Shown piece after piece: positions 6,629-6,891 of a stretch of DNA of 6,891 nucleotides; the first letter of the stretch is position 1; each line of letters opens with the position of its first letter. The position numbers were made by a program, and so were the translations under genes. Under the pieces are notes generated by a model that saw nothing but the letters and a program-made list of their open reading frames with translations, was not told the DNA's origin and did no database searches. Source of the stretch: Geobacter sp. (GTDB lineage: Bacteria; Desulfobacterota; Desulfuromonadia; Geobacterales; Geobacteraceae); assembly GCA_003499925.1 (NCBI GenBank), contig DNRQ01000019.1:1-6891 (forward strand), given 5' to 3'.

Positions 6629-6891
6629 TGGGTAAGGGACGTCCTGCCAGGAAATACTCGCAGGCAGGAAGGGTGCACGACGTCATCCGCCTGATCGAGG
6701 CGCGTCACGGCATCTCGGTGACGGAGCTCGCCGAGGAGACCGGCGTGGGACGGCGCACCATTCAGAGGGATCTCAACGCCATTCACGAGGCCGGCTATCC
6801 GCTCACCTCCGACTGGCAGGATGGCGTCAAGCTGTACCGCTTCCTGACCCGCTTCAAGGACGTACCACCGATAAGCTTCACCCTGCAGGAG
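6628..6891 (+). CDS. WYL/YafY-type transcriptional regulator, N-terminal part (cut by right edge)
   Basis: The first 88 codons are visible and open to the window end. The protein begins MGKGRPARKYSQAGRV, followed by a winged helix-turn-helix of the DeoR/HTH_11 kind: VHDVIRLIEARHGISVTELA (about 16-35), then the recognition region GVGRRTIQRDLNAIHEAGYP (about 39-58). This N-terminus is typical of YafY-like regulators, which carry a WYL ligand-sensing domain further on. That part is outside the window, so the WYL assignment is inference. Its ATG shares one base with the helicase stop (TGATG, 6626-6630), so it is probably cotranscribed with and translationally coupled to the helicase. No separate strong ribosome site is evident. 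Confidence 0.75.
   Translation, partial: MGKGRPARKYSQAGRVHDVIRLIEARHGISVTELAEETGVGRRTIQRDLNAIHEAGYPLTSDWQDGVKLYRFLTRFKDVPPISFTLQE

Overview
The window is high-GC bacterial chromosome with strongly GC-biased codon third positions. Its style fits a Geobacter-type organism (Geobacteraceae/Geomonas/Citrifermentans, Desulfuromonadota). The grounds are the codon bias, the G/C-rich palindromic repeats between genes, a large single-subunit NAD-type glutamate dehydrogenase and a RhlB-like helicase. This taxonomic call is inference, since no database search was possible.

Layout. Positions 1-45 hold the end of a dispersed palindromic repeat, followed by an AT-richer leader. A complete 987-aa NAD-dependent glutamate dehydrogenase lies on the + strand at 289-3252. 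After a 148-bp gap comes a HicA/HicB toxin-antitoxin locus (3401-3991, +). Its toxin frame is broken by what looks like a single missing base near 3536-3538, while the antitoxin is intact and has its own strong ribosome binding site. A good intrinsic terminator follows (4017-4049). Next is a cluster of four G/C-rich inverted repeats (4081-4281), one of which is a second copy of the repeat at the left edge. trmB (tRNA m7G46 methyltransferase) is on the - strand at 4382-5002, convergent with hicB. A 330-bp AT-rich divergent intergenic region then leads to a RhlB-like DEAD-box RNA helicase (5333-6628, +). The helicase stop codon overlaps by one base the start of a WYL/YafY-type transcriptional regulator, which runs off the right edge.

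Functions. Glutamate dehydrogenase links glutamate catabolism to the TCA cycle, TrmB modifies tRNA, and the helicase remodels RNA. These are housekeeping genes with no obvious shared pathway. The accessory content is the decayed hicAB module and the repeats around it. I do not see a new defence or mobile system. The observations most worth checking are the hicA frameshift, which puts hicA and hicB into one continuous frame; a promoter/operator that overlaps the hicA start and predicts a leaderless message; and a run of ten G in the helicase tail whose -1 frame is open all the way into the downstream regulator.
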